From Euclidia mi (lineage: Eukaryota; Arthropoda; Insecta; Lepidoptera; Erebidae): 64,000 nucleotides of DNA. A program made the position numbers and the translations under genes. The notes beneath the pieces were generated by a model. That model made no database searches. It was not told the DNA's origin and saw only the letters and a list, made by a program, of their open reading frames with translations. Where the stretch lies: NCBI GenBank assembly GCA_944739405.2, contig OX123182.2:16069326-16133325 (forward strand), given 5' to 3'. Shown piece after piece: positions 48,501-54,380 of the stretch. Position 1 is the first letter of the stretch, and every line of letters begins with the position of its first letter.

Positions 48501-49364
48501 TACGACCGTCATTTGCTAGAGCGACAAAGAGAGAGGGAACGCTTCAGCACGCCGCGGAATCGAAAAGGCGATCGTGTTCCCTCTCTCTTTCTCGCTCTAG
48601 TAAATGACGGTCCTAAGTGACAGAAAAGGATAGAAGCATAGGAAAGTGCGATGCGGTGCTGATAGGTGTAGCTCAACCCTAATAAGTTACTAAAATTCGC
48701 ATGCCTACTTACTACGGAATTCAATATTCGAACTATTGATAATCTGTAGATTTTAGATTCGTTTTTGACAGTTTTTAACATAAGCTAAATAAAAAAATAA
48801 TTATGTCAAACACGAATCTTAAATCTACAGATCTATATATAGTTCGAATATTGAAAATGGCCGTTAGGCGAGTATAACTGCCTTTTTTCATATATGCATA
48901 TGGTTCCCACCAAGAACTTAGGGTCCTAAGCCAACCTCACCTGCAAGTGGTGCACCTGCCGATCAACGGACGAGGCTCTGGCAATCAAAATATCCCGAAA
49001 AGCGGCAATAGACTCGCCACCTATTACGTGGCATCAAAACACTGGCGAAAAGTGGGCGTTTAATATGCCTCTGCCTACCCCTTCGTGGAAACAGGCGTGT
49101 GTCTATGTATGTATGTATGTATTTTCATATAGGTACCTATTATGTAGCATCTTTATGTAAGTACCATATTCTCAGCCAAATAAGTATCTCTATTCCATTC
49201 TACTCTAAGCATGTTCTAAATAGAGTATATGTATTGTCCACAGCACTACCTAACGATGATCGGCGCCATAGTGGCGATCCCGTTCATCCTATGTCCAGCG
49301 CTCTGCATGACCGAGACCGACCCTGACCGATCCAACATCATATCCACCATGATATTCGTCACTG
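26886..49364 (+). CDS. Host gene 2: SLC23-type nucleobase/ascorbate transporter, 5' part
   Basis: SLC23-family membrane proteins move ascorbate or nucleobases across the plasma membrane. Two shared exons are clear. Exon 2 (43660-43764) ends DVPSWYLCIFMALQ. Exon 3 (49244-49364) reads HYLTMIGAIVAIPFILCPALCMTE... and ends IISTMIFVTG. Together they form the family's hallmark first two membrane segments, with the (A)LQHYLTM junction exactly at the splice. Three alternative first exons each carry their own ATG and end in phase 0: 26886-26948, 33382-33426 and 41188-41232. The N-termini therefore differ by 15-21 residues before the common VPDGEGEQDND. Exon 3 ends in phase 1. The remaining exons (expected to encode ~10 more membrane segments) were not found and probably lie beyond 64 kb. 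The substrate cannot be told from this fragment. Confidence 0.85.
27296..27535 (-). repeat. SINE-B family copy
   Basis: In reverse complement it has the 'ccgtgtggttgacggc' head region, 'gggtgtcgtaagaggcgac', and the tRNA-like B-box-type 'gggttcgattcctgggtcgggcagtg'. Close to the copy at 40113-40532. Confidence 0.7.
27540..27702 (-). repeat. SINE-B family, second adjacent partial copy
   Basis: Carries 'gggcgagcc...gttaccgggcacat' and 'gggaatcgaacccg', the family's middle section, in a more diverged copy directly next to 27296-27535. Confidence 0.55.
28090..28248. repeat. MITE family 'ATATTCGAACTATAGATAG', copy 1
   Basis: Inverted ends built from CGGCCATTTTCAATATTCGA and its inverse GAATATTGAATTCCG, with 'tctgtagattttagattcgtgtttgac' inside. 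It is bounded by AGTA on both sides, a possible 4-bp duplication. Related copies at 48182-48325 and 48710-48868. Confidence 0.6.
28489..28885 (+). repeat. Variant SINE-A copy
   Basis: It starts with the same tRNA-like head (GATATCTAGCTTAGTGG, GGGTTCGAACCC) and 'gcgcgcacc' block, but continues into a different body with 'aaccatggaatatcactatcccattgggttg'. The tail is 'ggataacgctaggacgatgatgag'-like. Fragments of this variant lie at 3598-3700 and 25688-26215. Confidence 0.6.
29155..30530 (+). mobile_element. Jockey-like LINE, 5'-truncated, with (TAAA)n tail
   Basis: RT-coding sequence begins abruptly near 29160 in the first RT motif region and runs intact to a stop at 30331. A ~160 bp 3' UTR and an (AAAT)n tail at 30496-30528 follow. 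The truncated 5' end and microsatellite tail indicate target-primed retrotransposition. The 389 codons contain no stop, so the insertion is fairly young. Confidence 0.8.
29162..30331 (+). CDS. Reverse transcriptase, N-terminally truncated (Jockey/CR1 superfamily)
   Basis: Residues 15-45 carry DVIYTDYTKCFDRIHHG (RT palm Asp). PSGVPQGSLLGPLLF follows near residue 80 and the catalytic LCFADDMKIF near residue 105. The usual 'thumb' and C-terminal region comes after, with RSILEYGSQIWNP and RRMIADVVYLMNLIYG. The endonuclease and start of the RT are missing, so the ATG at 29162 is incidental. The protein cannot retrotranspose alone. It lies in the sense direction in the transporter's first intron. 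Confidence 0.85.
   Translation: MNDYITEAMSKGSQIDVIYTDYTKCFDRIHHGILLAKLQLIGIRGDLLGWFSSYITNRSQAVVINNYISSWVMVPSGVPQGSLLGPLLFLIFVNDIDQCFHHSRLLCFADDMKIFTSVSTPADCLALQSDLTRLTDYCIRNKLDLNPTKCVVVTYSRKPVTLPSEYYLNGHKLIKHHNVRDLGIIHDSKLLFDDHIDSIIARALRALGFVMRASKSFKEAKTFKILYCTYVRSILEYGSQIWNPRYNIYATRIENIQRKFMKFLCYKLKIKYKSDNYFILCAKFHILPLTNRRMIADVVYLMNLIYGVIDCPDLLSKINFNVPAKSARRYKPIHLPLVSTNYRQNAFLWRASDTLNEQVTKFDIDLFNAKPDTLKRMLSLDFFARFNAC
30671..31506 (-). mobile_element. mariner element, internally deleted, with TIRs and TA duplications
   Basis: The ends CTCTGTCAAGAAAGTACCGG (left) and CATCATTCAAAAAAGTATCGG (right, inverted) are terminal repeats, each bordered by TA. At 836 bp it is shorter than the ~1.3 kb usual for mariner. 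Confidence 0.8.
30742..31365 (-). pseudogene. mariner transposase with central deletion
   Basis: The minus-strand N-terminal part has the helix-turn-helix segment (LSKTSAYEWYKAFKSGRDVMEDLPRSGR). A frame change follows, then the C-terminal part with HDNAPSHKA, YSPDMAPADFFLFPKLK and the FEGD end. The region with the first catalytic Asp (TGDET in relatives) is absent. About ten residues are also missing between the second and third Asp, giving a gap of 23 residues instead of the family's 34. It is inactive. Same family as 21336-21850. Confidence 0.78.
31546..31859 (+). repeat. SINE-A, complete copy with 12-bp target duplication
   Basis: Flanked by perfect TGTGTGCAAAAA (31534-31545 and 31860-31871). 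It has the A-box-like GCGATAGCCTAGTGG, the B-box GGGTTCGAATCC, a ~200 bp body and the tail 'gaggcccgtgcccagcagtggg...gggctgatgatgatga'. It serves as the reference copy for the family. The tail resembles the 3' end of the RTE elements at 4340 and 38140. Confidence 0.85.
31872..32410. other. Gene-free stretch in the transporter intron
   Basis: AT-rich sequence. No gene or repeat recognised. Confidence 0.35.
32420..32622 (+). mobile_element. Helitron-like fragment
   Basis: Starts 'aatatataaaatccttgcattcctgactgactgac', has 'ctgaaatttggcatg', and ends 'ggcgtagctgctggcgttctCTAGT'. This is the same type of CTAG-ending non-autonomous repeat as 46190-46333. Confidence 0.45.
32672..32884 (+). other. 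Open frame conserved between duplication units (unit 1)
   Basis: The last ~50 codons (from FKYCFYNSNRQNMWPET through AAEVLETIPNVPKLTNGR to QCS and stop) are also open in unit 2 at 40535-40689, where most differences are substitutions that keep the frame. I do not recognise the sequence. It could be a small exon, a fossil domain, or chance conservation by recent duplication. Confidence 0.35.
33246..33253 (+). promoter_or_regulatory. TATA-like box upstream of first exon B
   Basis: TTTATAAG about 130 bp upstream of the exon B start codon, preserved at 41043-41050 upstream of exon C. The conservation comes from the duplication, so function is only suggested. Confidence 0.3.
33382..33426 (+). CDS. 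SLC23-like alternative first exon B
   Basis: MAAVNCECLYSIVNK followed by donor GTAAGG at 33427. The 15 codons end in phase 0, compatible with the shared exon at 43660. It is the duplicate partner of exon C (41188-41232), with three amino-acid differences. Confidence 0.65.
34545..34772 (-). repeat. SINE-C family (tRNA-headed) copy
   Basis: The minus strand begins 'gacgaccggttggcgcagcggg', has the B-box-like 'gcgggttcgattcccgctc', and ends in a tail of 'ggtgatgtgtgtatgtgg'-type sequence plus an (AAT)n stretch. A partial tail relative lies at 43077-43160. Confidence 0.65.
34890..35396 (+). repeat. Dispersed foldback repeat with (GTCT)n, copy 2
   Basis: Same organisation as 22160-22683: 'tccgtacctaaaaggtaaaaaacggg', GTCT microsatellite (about 34949-34970), and end 'ggtacggaaccc...gcgcgagtccgactcgcacttgccc'. 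Confidence 0.75.
35678..38046. mobile_element. Putative 2.37 kb DNA transposon with repeated ~14 bp motif
   Basis: Inverted ends: left 'ataaggtaagtgcaccggtaatggac' begins near 35678, and right 'gtccatcactggtacagataccttat' ends near 38046. About thirteen variants of ACCAGTAATGGACA are present. The two at the left end read forward, and the right-hand 600 bp holds both forward and inverted copies (positions are in the finding). Such arrays of end motif are typical of transposase-binding sites. The bordering GTCT/GCCT is at best an imperfect 4-bp duplication. No transposase is recognisable; the 90-codon minus frame at 37067-37339 has no known motif. It is absent from duplication unit 2, so it arrived after the duplication. 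Confidence 0.6.
38140..38632 (-). mobile_element. RTE-clade LINE, short 3' fragment
   Basis: The minus-strand frame 38281-38565 encodes the C-terminal end of RTE ORF2 (MTYGSETWSLTMGLIRRL, IAKLKWQWAGHIARRTDGRWG). A deletion shifts frame near 38285. The 3' tail is 'ggcctatgtccagcagtggac...ttggctgatatgatgat'. It is closer to an intact sequence than the copy at 4340-6270 and inserted after the segmental duplication. Confidence 0.8.
38700..39000. other. Gene-free stretch
   Basis: No gene recognised. The 154-codon frame at 38908-39372 is AT-rich, runs through the palindrome at 39003-39068 and shows no domain. Confidence 0.35.
39003..39068. repeat. Perfect 31-bp inverted repeat with 4-base loop
   Basis: Arms 39003-39033 and 39038-39068 (core ACCAGGGCAAGAGATGAAGA) pair without a single mismatch around the loop TGTT. 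Confidence 0.9.
39069..40019. other. Gene-free stretch with a SINE-B-type tail
   Basis: Mostly T-rich or A-rich non-coding sequence. At 39660-39735 'ctctgcctaccccttcagggatacaggcgtgagactata' plus an A-run is the 3' tail seen on SINE-B and on the LINE at 46941-47412. Confidence 0.45.
40113..40532 (-). repeat. SINE-B, complete copy with 9-bp target duplication
   Basis: Flanked by perfect ATTAAGTAC (40104-40112 and 40533-40541), and absent at the equivalent site in unit 1. The minus strand runs from 'gccgtgtggttgacggcat' through the tRNA-like 'gggttcgattcctgggtcgggcag'. It ends 'cctctgcctacctcttcttaggcgtgagactatgtatgtatg'. The last part matches the 3' end of the RTE-like LINE at 46941-47412. Confidence 0.85.
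40535..40689 (+). other. Open frame conserved between duplication units (unit 2)
   Basis: Counterpart of 32735-32884 with the same AAEVLETI...PKLTNGRTLKHQM core. Unrecognised. Cut off from its upstream part by the SINE-B insertion. Confidence 0.35.
41043..41050 (+). promoter_or_regulatory. TATA-like box upstream of first exon C
   Basis: TTTATAAG about 140 bp before the exon C start codon, matching the one upstream of exon B. Confidence 0.3.
41188..41232 (+). CDS. SLC23-like alternative first exon C
   Basis: MGAVNCECLYSVVNK followed by donor GTATGA. It is the duplicate of exon B. Most nucleotide differences are silent or conservative (Ala/Gly, Ile/Val), and the ATG, frame and donor are kept, which argues that both copies are under constraint. 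Confidence 0.65.
41747..41936 (-). mobile_element. Helitron-like non-autonomous repeat
   Basis: The plus strand reads 'tactagacttctcccgcagttttacctgc' at one end and 'cattcgcatttatactagt' at the other, with 'aaaatccgttcagtaattttagcg' inside. It is the typical CTAG-ending lepidopteran repeat in inverted orientation. Confidence 0.45.
42337..42450 (+). repeat. Short GC-rich repeat cluster
   Basis: The 20-mer GCCGAACTTACGCGACCGAA occurs twice exactly (42345-42364 and 42419-42438), with diverged versions between. It stands out as CG-dinucleotide-rich in AT-rich DNA. Confidence 0.7.
43077..43160 (-). repeat. SINE-C tail fragment
   Basis: 'ctaccacattcacataacaccatctagtcccaaactaagcagaag' and 'catgagtactaga...atggatagacatacataat' match the tail end of 34545-34772. 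Confidence 0.5.
43166..43544. repeat. MITE with TACAGGGTGT termini and TA duplication
   Basis: Ends are TACAGGGTGTCACAAGACCC and, inverted, GGGTCTTTTTACACCCTGTA, each bordered by TA. It is 379 bp and non-coding. A half copy lies at 17205-17524. The TA duplication suggests a Tc1/mariner-type origin. Confidence 0.7.
43660..43764 (+). CDS. SLC23-like shared exon 2
   Basis: The acceptor 'ttaccccag' and donor GTAGGT enclose 35 codons: an acidic VPDGEGEQDNDRKGN, then VTYGIDDVPSWYLCIFMALQ, the start of the first membrane segment of SLC23 proteins. Phase 0 at both ends. Confidence 0.85.
43790..44030 (-). repeat. SINE-B copy just downstream of transporter exon 2
   Basis: The minus strand has a head near 44030 ('gagactgccagtgtggtcaag'), 'cgagttcgatttctcgggtcagg', 'ctcagtagcaag' and the tail 'tacctctacctaccccttcgggg'. 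It lies only ~25 bp beyond the exon 2 donor. Confidence 0.65.
44085..44270. repeat. Foldback MITE with 42-bp arms and internal duplication
   Basis: Inverted arms (core CGGTTTAATTTAATTTCC) at 44085-44132 and 44228-44270 end in GAGGACGACG/CGTCGTCCTC. The interior repeats an 'aaatagagatt(t/c)actatatcct(a/t)tggcatagcgaga' unit twice. Non-coding. Confidence 0.75.
44275..45050. other. Intronic stretch, one Helitron-like end
   Basis: At 44744-44790 'aactagaggatgcccacaactacgctcgc' is a minus-oriented CTAG-type repeat end. No gene recognised. Confidence 0.35.
45051..45256. repeat. MITE family 'TTGGCGATGC', copy B
   Basis: Ends TTGGCGATGC and GCATCGCCAA. Arms include 'acttccaaattcgccgctag'. It has the same 'cctcgaagcaaagttgtattgaaagc' interior as copy A (24869-25084), in inverted orientation relative to it. 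Confidence 0.7.
45456..45487. repeat. Perfect 32-bp palindrome
   Basis: Two 16-bp arms meet at GTTAAC (45469-45474) with no spacer. It is AT-rich and could be chance, a small foldback end, or a protein-binding site. Confidence 0.8.
45490..46185. other. Intronic stretch
   Basis: No gene recognised. A short inverted 'actaaatgcatccatatgcatttagt' palindrome lies near 46088. Confidence 0.35.
46190..46333 (+). mobile_element. Helitron-like fragment
   Basis: 'ctgtctgttagttttcgctaatctctggaacggctggaccgattttgacgg' followed by the end 'gatgcgggagCTAGT'. Same type as 32420-32622. Confidence 0.5.
46405..46470. ncRNA. Imperfect 66-nt hairpin, miRNA-precursor-like or tiny foldback
   Basis: Arms 46405-46436 and 46439-46470 pair over 32 positions with two mismatches and one G-U pair. 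The stem length is precursor-like, but the two-base loop is too tight as drawn and would have to open. No expression evidence. It could equally be a very short inverted-repeat transposon. Confidence 0.25.
46941..47412 (+). mobile_element. RTE-like LINE, 3' end copy
   Basis: The frame 46941-47288 encodes the C-terminus of a LINE ORF2: ESWVWQKKHESRINAVEMRSLRSMCG, MLRWFGHVERM and GQVGRGRPRRTFFDQIGD. After a stop created near 47286 the frame goes on with EEAREVCKDRSKWRSVV to a second stop. The 3' end is 'ctgcctaccccgacgggaaaaaggcgtgagtatatgtatgtatg'. 5'-truncated, so inactive. Confidence 0.75.
47556..47812 (+). mobile_element. Helitron-like fragment
   Basis: Begins 'catactaatataatgaacgcgactgtctgtccg' and ends 'cacgggcgaagctacgggcaaaagCTAGT', with a CCCG hairpin-like end. 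Confidence 0.5.
48182..48325. repeat. MITE family 'ATATTCGAACTATAGATAG', copy 2
   Basis: Ends 'cggaattcaatattcgatctatag' and 'gatcgaatattgaaaatggccgg' are inverted. Copy 3 lies only 385 bp further on. Confidence 0.65.
48433..48684. repeat. 244-bp near-complete palindromic element with AATA duplication
   Basis: The element 48437-48680 starts GGGTTGAGCTACACCTATCA and ends with its inverse. Arms of about 105 bp pair almost perfectly around a short centre containing 'cttcagcacgccgcgg'. AATA borders both ends. Non-coding MITE. Confidence 0.8.
48710..48868. repeat. MITE family 'ATATTCGAACTATAGATAG', copy 3
   Basis: Ends 'cggaattcaatattcgaactat' and 'atagttcgaatattgaaaatggccg' are inverted, and 'gattttagattcgtttttgaca' pairs with 'tgtcaaacacgaatcttaaatc'. 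Confidence 0.7.
48925..49125 (+). repeat. SINE-B-type 3' portion
   Basis: 'cgccacctattacgtggcatcaaaacactggcgaaaagtgggcg' then 'tgcctctgcctaccccttcgtggaaacaggcgtgtgtc' and a (TATG)n tail. It sits about 120 bp upstream of transporter exon 3. Confidence 0.55.
49244..49364 (+). CDS. SLC23-like shared exon 3
   Basis: The acceptor 'gtattgtccacag' and donor GTAAGT enclose HYLTMIGAIVAIPFILCPAL, then CMTETDPDRSN and IISTMIFVTG. This is a membrane helix, short loop and next helix, matching the beginning of SLC23 proteins. It ends in phase 1. Confidence 0.88.
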
Positions 49365-49409
49365 GTAAGTCTATACACACTTTATTTGTTGGTGTGTAAG
49401 GTTGGATTG

Positions 49410-49650
49410 ACTCCTATGCAGAGGGTCTCGGTTTCGAATCCACGGCACGCACCAATGACTTTTCGGCGTTAAGTGCGTATTAAATTGTTAATTATCGCTT
49501 GCTTATCGGTGGTAAACCTGCGTGTCTGAGAGTTCTCCATAATGTTCTCAAAAGACATGTGAAGTCTGCCAACCCGCACTTGGCCAGCGTGGTGGACTAT
49601 GGCCTTACCCTTCTCATAGTGAGAAGAGGGCCGTGCCTAGCAGTGTATGT
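49410..49650 (+). repeat. SINE-A copy, 5'-truncated
   Basis: Begins within the tRNA-like head (gcagagggtctcggtttcgaatcc) and runs to 'gagaagagggccgtgcctagcagtg'. It starts ~45 bp after the exon 3 donor. Confidence 0.65.
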
Positions 49651-50044
49651 GATTGCTAAGTGGAACAGCGCATCTAGTTGTGTGCTCACCTTCATACGGG
49701 GCAAATATTTGTCTGATCGTCAAATCACTGCTTTTTGCAGTTTTGCCTGCAATGTTTTAGACATAATTAAATAAACAAAATCTCTAAAATTTACAAAGAA
49801 AAACAAGTATAAAATTGCTGAATTATCTATTATGTTGTATCAAGTGCTTTTATTTCGTTACTTGCTTTTATGCTGTTTTGACCGGGGTCATCTGTAAATC
49901 GGCTTAACCGATTCTAATATGGCTTTCACTGGAAGTAGAGGAGACTGTAAGGCTCATAATAATATAGGTTTTTCACGAAAATATTTCTGCATGAGTGATA
50001 ATGATAACATACTTATATTTTTTCATTCATGATAACATATACAT

Positions 50045-50099
50045 ATATTTCGTGCTAAACTTATAGAGCCATACGCCCTATAAGTTTAGCACGAAATAT
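50045..50099. repeat. Perfect 22-bp inverted repeat, 11-base loop
   Basis: Arms 50045-50066 and 50078-50099 (core TTCGTGCTAAACTTATAG) match exactly. Confidence 0.85.
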
Positions 50100-50296
50100 C
50101 ATCATCATCAGCATTATGGAGAACTCTCAGACATGTAGGTTGCCTCACGATGTTTTCTTTCACCGGTTAGCTAGCGATAATTAACAATTTAATACGCACT
50201 TCACTCCGAAAAGTCATTGGTGCATGCCGTGGATTCGAACCCGAGACCCTCTGCGTAGCAGTCTATCGGTCTCTCCACTCAGCTATCGCTGCCTAC
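50096..50296 (-). repeat. SINE-A copy, missing most of its tail body
   Basis: The minus strand has the head GCGATAGCTGAGTGG and GGGTTCGAATCC, then 'gaaaacatcgtgaggcaacctacatgtctgagagttctccataatg', and directly after it a (GAT)n end. Confidence 0.7.
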
Positions 50297-50299
50297 AGC

Positions 50300-51525
50300 A
50301 TGAAATATATATGTTATATAGGTAATAACTATCTATAGAAATTGCGCATTCGTACAGTTTTGATTTATTATTTGGGCCAATTAGGGCCGCTAATGAGATA
50401 CTAAAGAATAAAAGGTGGAACCTTCGAGAGACAAGTAGTCAACAATACGTTAATACCCGTAGCAACCATAGCAACTGTATTAGATAGCACTGATTATTAA
50501 ATATTAAGTACATATACATACAGACTGCATCACACCTAGCACAGACTACATATTGCACTCGCAGCTCTCAAACTAAGGCCTATTCTCGAGTTAGATTGTT
50601 TCGTGATTTAGAATGCCCTTGGAACTAAAACAAATACATAGATAAGATGCTGTTGCATTAATAACTGCTTGTGTAACTCATAAACCGTTTATTGGAGTGA
50701 TTAGCGCTTGTTGTACGAGGAAGTTTGTTCTTTCGTTAGTACTGCCGCTATTTGCAAATATAGAAATTGATTGTATTGTCGTTGGAAAATACGCTCAAGT
50801 GGAATTTGCCTAGAGGCATTGACACTTACAAGGTCGGGCTTCAATATACCAGTAGAGACGGGAACATTTTCAGATTTTGAGGCTTTTTTGACAACTGGTA
50901 TACAGATATTTATGATATTTTCCTGAGGAATTCTTGACTAATTTTAAGTTTTAACCCTTGAGCAACATCCACTTACTGTTTACTTTTAGAAAATCTATTT
51001 TGTTCCTGCTATATAGGTAAATAATTAAATACACAAATGTTTCGACGTTCGAAAAGAAACTATAATTTTACCAACTTGTGAACTAGTTAAATAGTGGAAC
51101 TAAAATCATTTAAAAAATAGTAGTGAAGTAAGGCTACGTGTTTGAAACATTCTCGCTTCACAAATAGCAGGTGTCAAACGTTTACAACTCTATTTCCTTA
51201 TTTTTGTGTCTGTGTTCTCCACACGATAGATAATAGAATAATTATACTGTATTTCCTTTGGTGTAATAAATGTACCTACGCATCTATTTGTATTTACATT
51301 TTTACTATACAGACCTTCCTTATCCTGATTACTTCTTAAGTGGCAACTAGGTAGTTTATTAAAAGGAAGCAACAGTTTTTCCATCAAAGTTGGTTATAAT
51401 TACAAAGCGTCTGGTAGTACGGGAAGTAGTTCCAGTGATCCAAGTTTGTGTTGTATGGATGTCTACAATACTAGCTTTAGTCATGGCATCGTGTGCATAG
51501 ATGTGAATATAATTTAATTTATACA
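50300..51525. other. Intronic gene-free stretch
   Basis: AT-rich sequence with no SLC23 exon, other gene or structured repeat found. The 65-codon frames near 51142-51387 are antisense to each other and unremarkable. Confidence 0.35.
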
Positions 51526-51529
51526 AACA

Positions 51530-51655
51530 TTGTGAGGAAACCTGCAGGTCAGAGAGTTTCCCATAATGTTCTCGAAAGACATGTTAAGTCTGCCAACCTG
51601 CACTTGTCCAGCGTGGTGGACTATGGCCTTGATTTATCATCAAGGCCGTACCTAG
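51530..51655 (+). repeat. SINE-A middle fragment
   Basis: 'tgtgaggaaacctgcaggtcagagagtttcccataatgttctcgaaagacatg' to 'gcgtggtggactatggcctt'. Confidence 0.6.
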
Positions 51656-51659
51656 ACCA

Positions 51660-53130
51660 TCACCCTGTTTTAATCTTCAAAATTATAGCTTTTACGCGGT
51701 TCGTAAAAGCTTTTAAATTACCAAAAAACCGCGAACACATTGCTTTATTGCTCCATTTTCTGTTCCCAACAAACAAGTATGCACTAGGATCTGTGTAAGT
51801 ATGCATATTAATATTATTAATACCTTATTTTAAAATATAGCTGTCTTTCGCATTTTCGGCTTTGTCCTAGAGCAAGAGTTGTTATAATAACGAAAAAACC
51901 TAAGAGGTTTTCACCACATAATTGTACTGATAATGACGTTGTACCTATAATTACAAATAGTAATTCATTTTTACTTGGCGACACTTTAAGTTATAGCCAG
52001 ACGATAACGCCAAAGACCTTTTGGCGCCTCTCCAATCCTTACAATTTATGGTCATAACTGAAATCGCAGCAAAAATAATTATCATGCTTTTCGGCGCGGT
52101 TATTTTATTTTATTACTTTAATTTATACCCAAAAGTGCGTTTGATAATTTTACTATTTCAGTAATGTCTGCAAATGTGGTTCAAAATAGGTATATAGAGC
52201 ATAGAGCATTCAAGACGTTTACAGCATAAAACATATTACAAGTTTGTATACCATTCAAGATTATGATCTCCAAAAATCATTTTAAAAATGTTGAGTTCAG
52301 CAAAACTTTAATATTCAGTTCGGAATATTCACGAGTTGAATGAATAAACAACATTGAGATGTCAAAGACACACAGACTCATCTCTGTTGTATATCGTGCT
52401 ACATTATGTACTTATTTATTCGTATCGCGTACATAACTAACGAATATAAATGTCAAGTTAAAATGTGCTCCATTTTGAGTGCTGTAAGGTCGATGATCCC
52501 TTATAGTTAATGTTAGAAAAGTTTAGTTAGGGTTGCGTAGTTTTAACGGTAAAACGCGAGATGAATTAATTTAAATGGGATAGTATTTTGTCTATTTGCT
52601 TGAAACAGTTTTTGATGCTTATGAAAGGGTAACGGTGTTGGGGATGGAATTAATATGATTTGTGATCTAACGATTACTAACAATTCAAATCACTACTCAA
52701 CCCAGCAAGCTTTTTATTTTGAAGGAGTCGGATCCGGCGTAATTGCGTATTATGGCATTCGGTAGGTACACTGTGATATTCTATGACACTGCGATGGTTT
52801 AAGAGAGTAACACGGTATGGTCCTCACCTTCCTTTCAGGAAGCCTTGAACTCAAATATCGAGTGGGGGAGGAAAACTCGCAACAAACAGTTTGCACAGCG
52901 AGACAAAAAACTGAATCACCTTGATCATGTACCTAAATATGTTCAATGATTTCCATCACCTGAATCAGTGGTACTTCATAAGAGTCACCTTGTGACTTAG
53001 ATGAATAAACGATTTTGACATTGACTTTGACTTTGAAGTGATAAAAAGATATCATAAGGAATTATTTTTTTTAGTCTCAAACAAAGCACAATAACCCGAT
53101 CTCTAACTTACATTCTCTAACAACAGGACG
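51660..53130. other. Intronic gene-free stretch with one LINE tail
   Basis: No gene recognised. At 52975-53036 'cataagagtcaccttgtgacttagatgaataaacgattttgacattgactttgac' is a tail repeat shared with 54297-54360 (inverted) and 445-500. Confidence 0.4.
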
Positions 53131-53132
53131 GG

Positions 53133-54297
53133 CGATGCCTCCGACGGTAACAACTACAGACCAATCTCACTGGCTACGGTGATTGCCAAGGTGCTGGACG
53201 GTTTGCTTGATTGTCACCTAAATAATCATATAGACCTGCACGATGCCCAGTTTGGGTTTAGAGCTGGGCTATCAACTGAAGCTGTGATACTGCGACTCAA
53301 GCATACTATCCAGTACTATGTTACAAGGAAGACGCCAATATACGGCTGTTTTTTGGACCTGTCGAAGGCATTTGACCTGGTATCCTATGACGTGTTGTGG
53401 GATAAGCTCCGGGGAGAAACCAGCACACTCAGGGATATAGTTAATATTTTAAGATATTGGTATGGCAACCAAACCAACATTGGTAAATGGGCGGGCTCGT
53501 GTTCCACAGAGTATAGGTTGGAGTGTGGGGTGAGGCAGGGTGGCCTGACCTCACCGCGTCTCTTCAACCTGTATATTAATAGACTAATAGTTGAGCTCAG
53601 CAGGGCCGGGGTTGGTTGTTCCATTAATGGGAAATGCATGAACAACATCAGTTATGCCGATGATATGGTGCTGCTGAGCCCTTCTGTAAAAGCCCTCAAC
53701 ATCCTCTTGGGTATCTATGTGAGAGGTACGCAGAGACACATGGTCTCAGGTATAACTGCAAGAAGAGTGAACTACTTGTTATCAAGGCGGGCAATAAAAG
53801 TCCCAAATCTGTTCCACCGGTCAGACTTGGAGGTACTCCGGTAAGTAGGGTCACCAAATACAAGTACCTGGGGCCCTGGGTTACTGAAGACCTCTCAGAT
53901 GACCTAGATATTGAGCGGGAACGTAGAGCATTGGCAGTAAGATGCAATATGCTGGCGCGCAGGTTTGCGAGGTGCACAAATAATGTTAAAATTACCCTTT
54001 TCAAGGCATACTGCCAGACATTTTACACCTGCAGCCTGTGGGTTCGTTATACGCAGAAAGCTTTCAATGCCCTACGGGTCCTATACAATAATGGGTTTAG
54101 AATGTTGTTGGGGTTGCCGCGCTTTTGTTGTGCATCAGGTATGTTTGTTGAGGCAAATACTGACTGCTTGAGAGTGATAGTGAGGAAGAGAGTGGCCTCC
54201 CTGATGCAGCGTCTGCGGGGCGGCTCCAATAGCCTTCTAAATTCCATTCTGGAAAGGACTGATTGTCCTATTGTGAGGCACTGGCACAATGTACATG
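53133..54297 (+). pseudogene. Non-LTR reverse transcriptase fragment, frameshifted
   Basis: The open frame reads GDASDGNNYRPISLATVI, FGFRAGLSTEAVILRLKHTI, CFLDLSKAFDLVSYD, VRQGGLTSPRLFNLYIN and the catalytic NISYADDMVLLSP. A frameshift near 53715 follows. The next frame continues with VTKYKYLG, the RRALAVRCNMLARRFARC block and LYNNGFRMLLGLPRFC, to 54297. Both ends are lost, and a tail repeat replaces the right end. The clade is uncertain (CR1/Jockey superfamily or an RTE relative). Confidence 0.75.
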
Positions 54298-54380
54298 ATT
54301 CAAATTCAAATTCAAAATCGTTTATTCATTTGGGTCACAATGTGACGCTTATGAACGTCAAAATAATAAATTTATAAAAT
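54297..54380 (-). repeat. LINE/SINE 3' tail with TTTGAA repeats, inserted in the RT fragment
   Basis: The minus strand reads 'cataagcgtcacattgtgacccaaatgaataaacgattttgaatttgaatttgaatc'. It replaces the RT frame exactly after the HWHNVHD codons, so a copy integrated here in antisense direction. The rest of the copy may extend right to about 54670. Confidence 0.55.
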
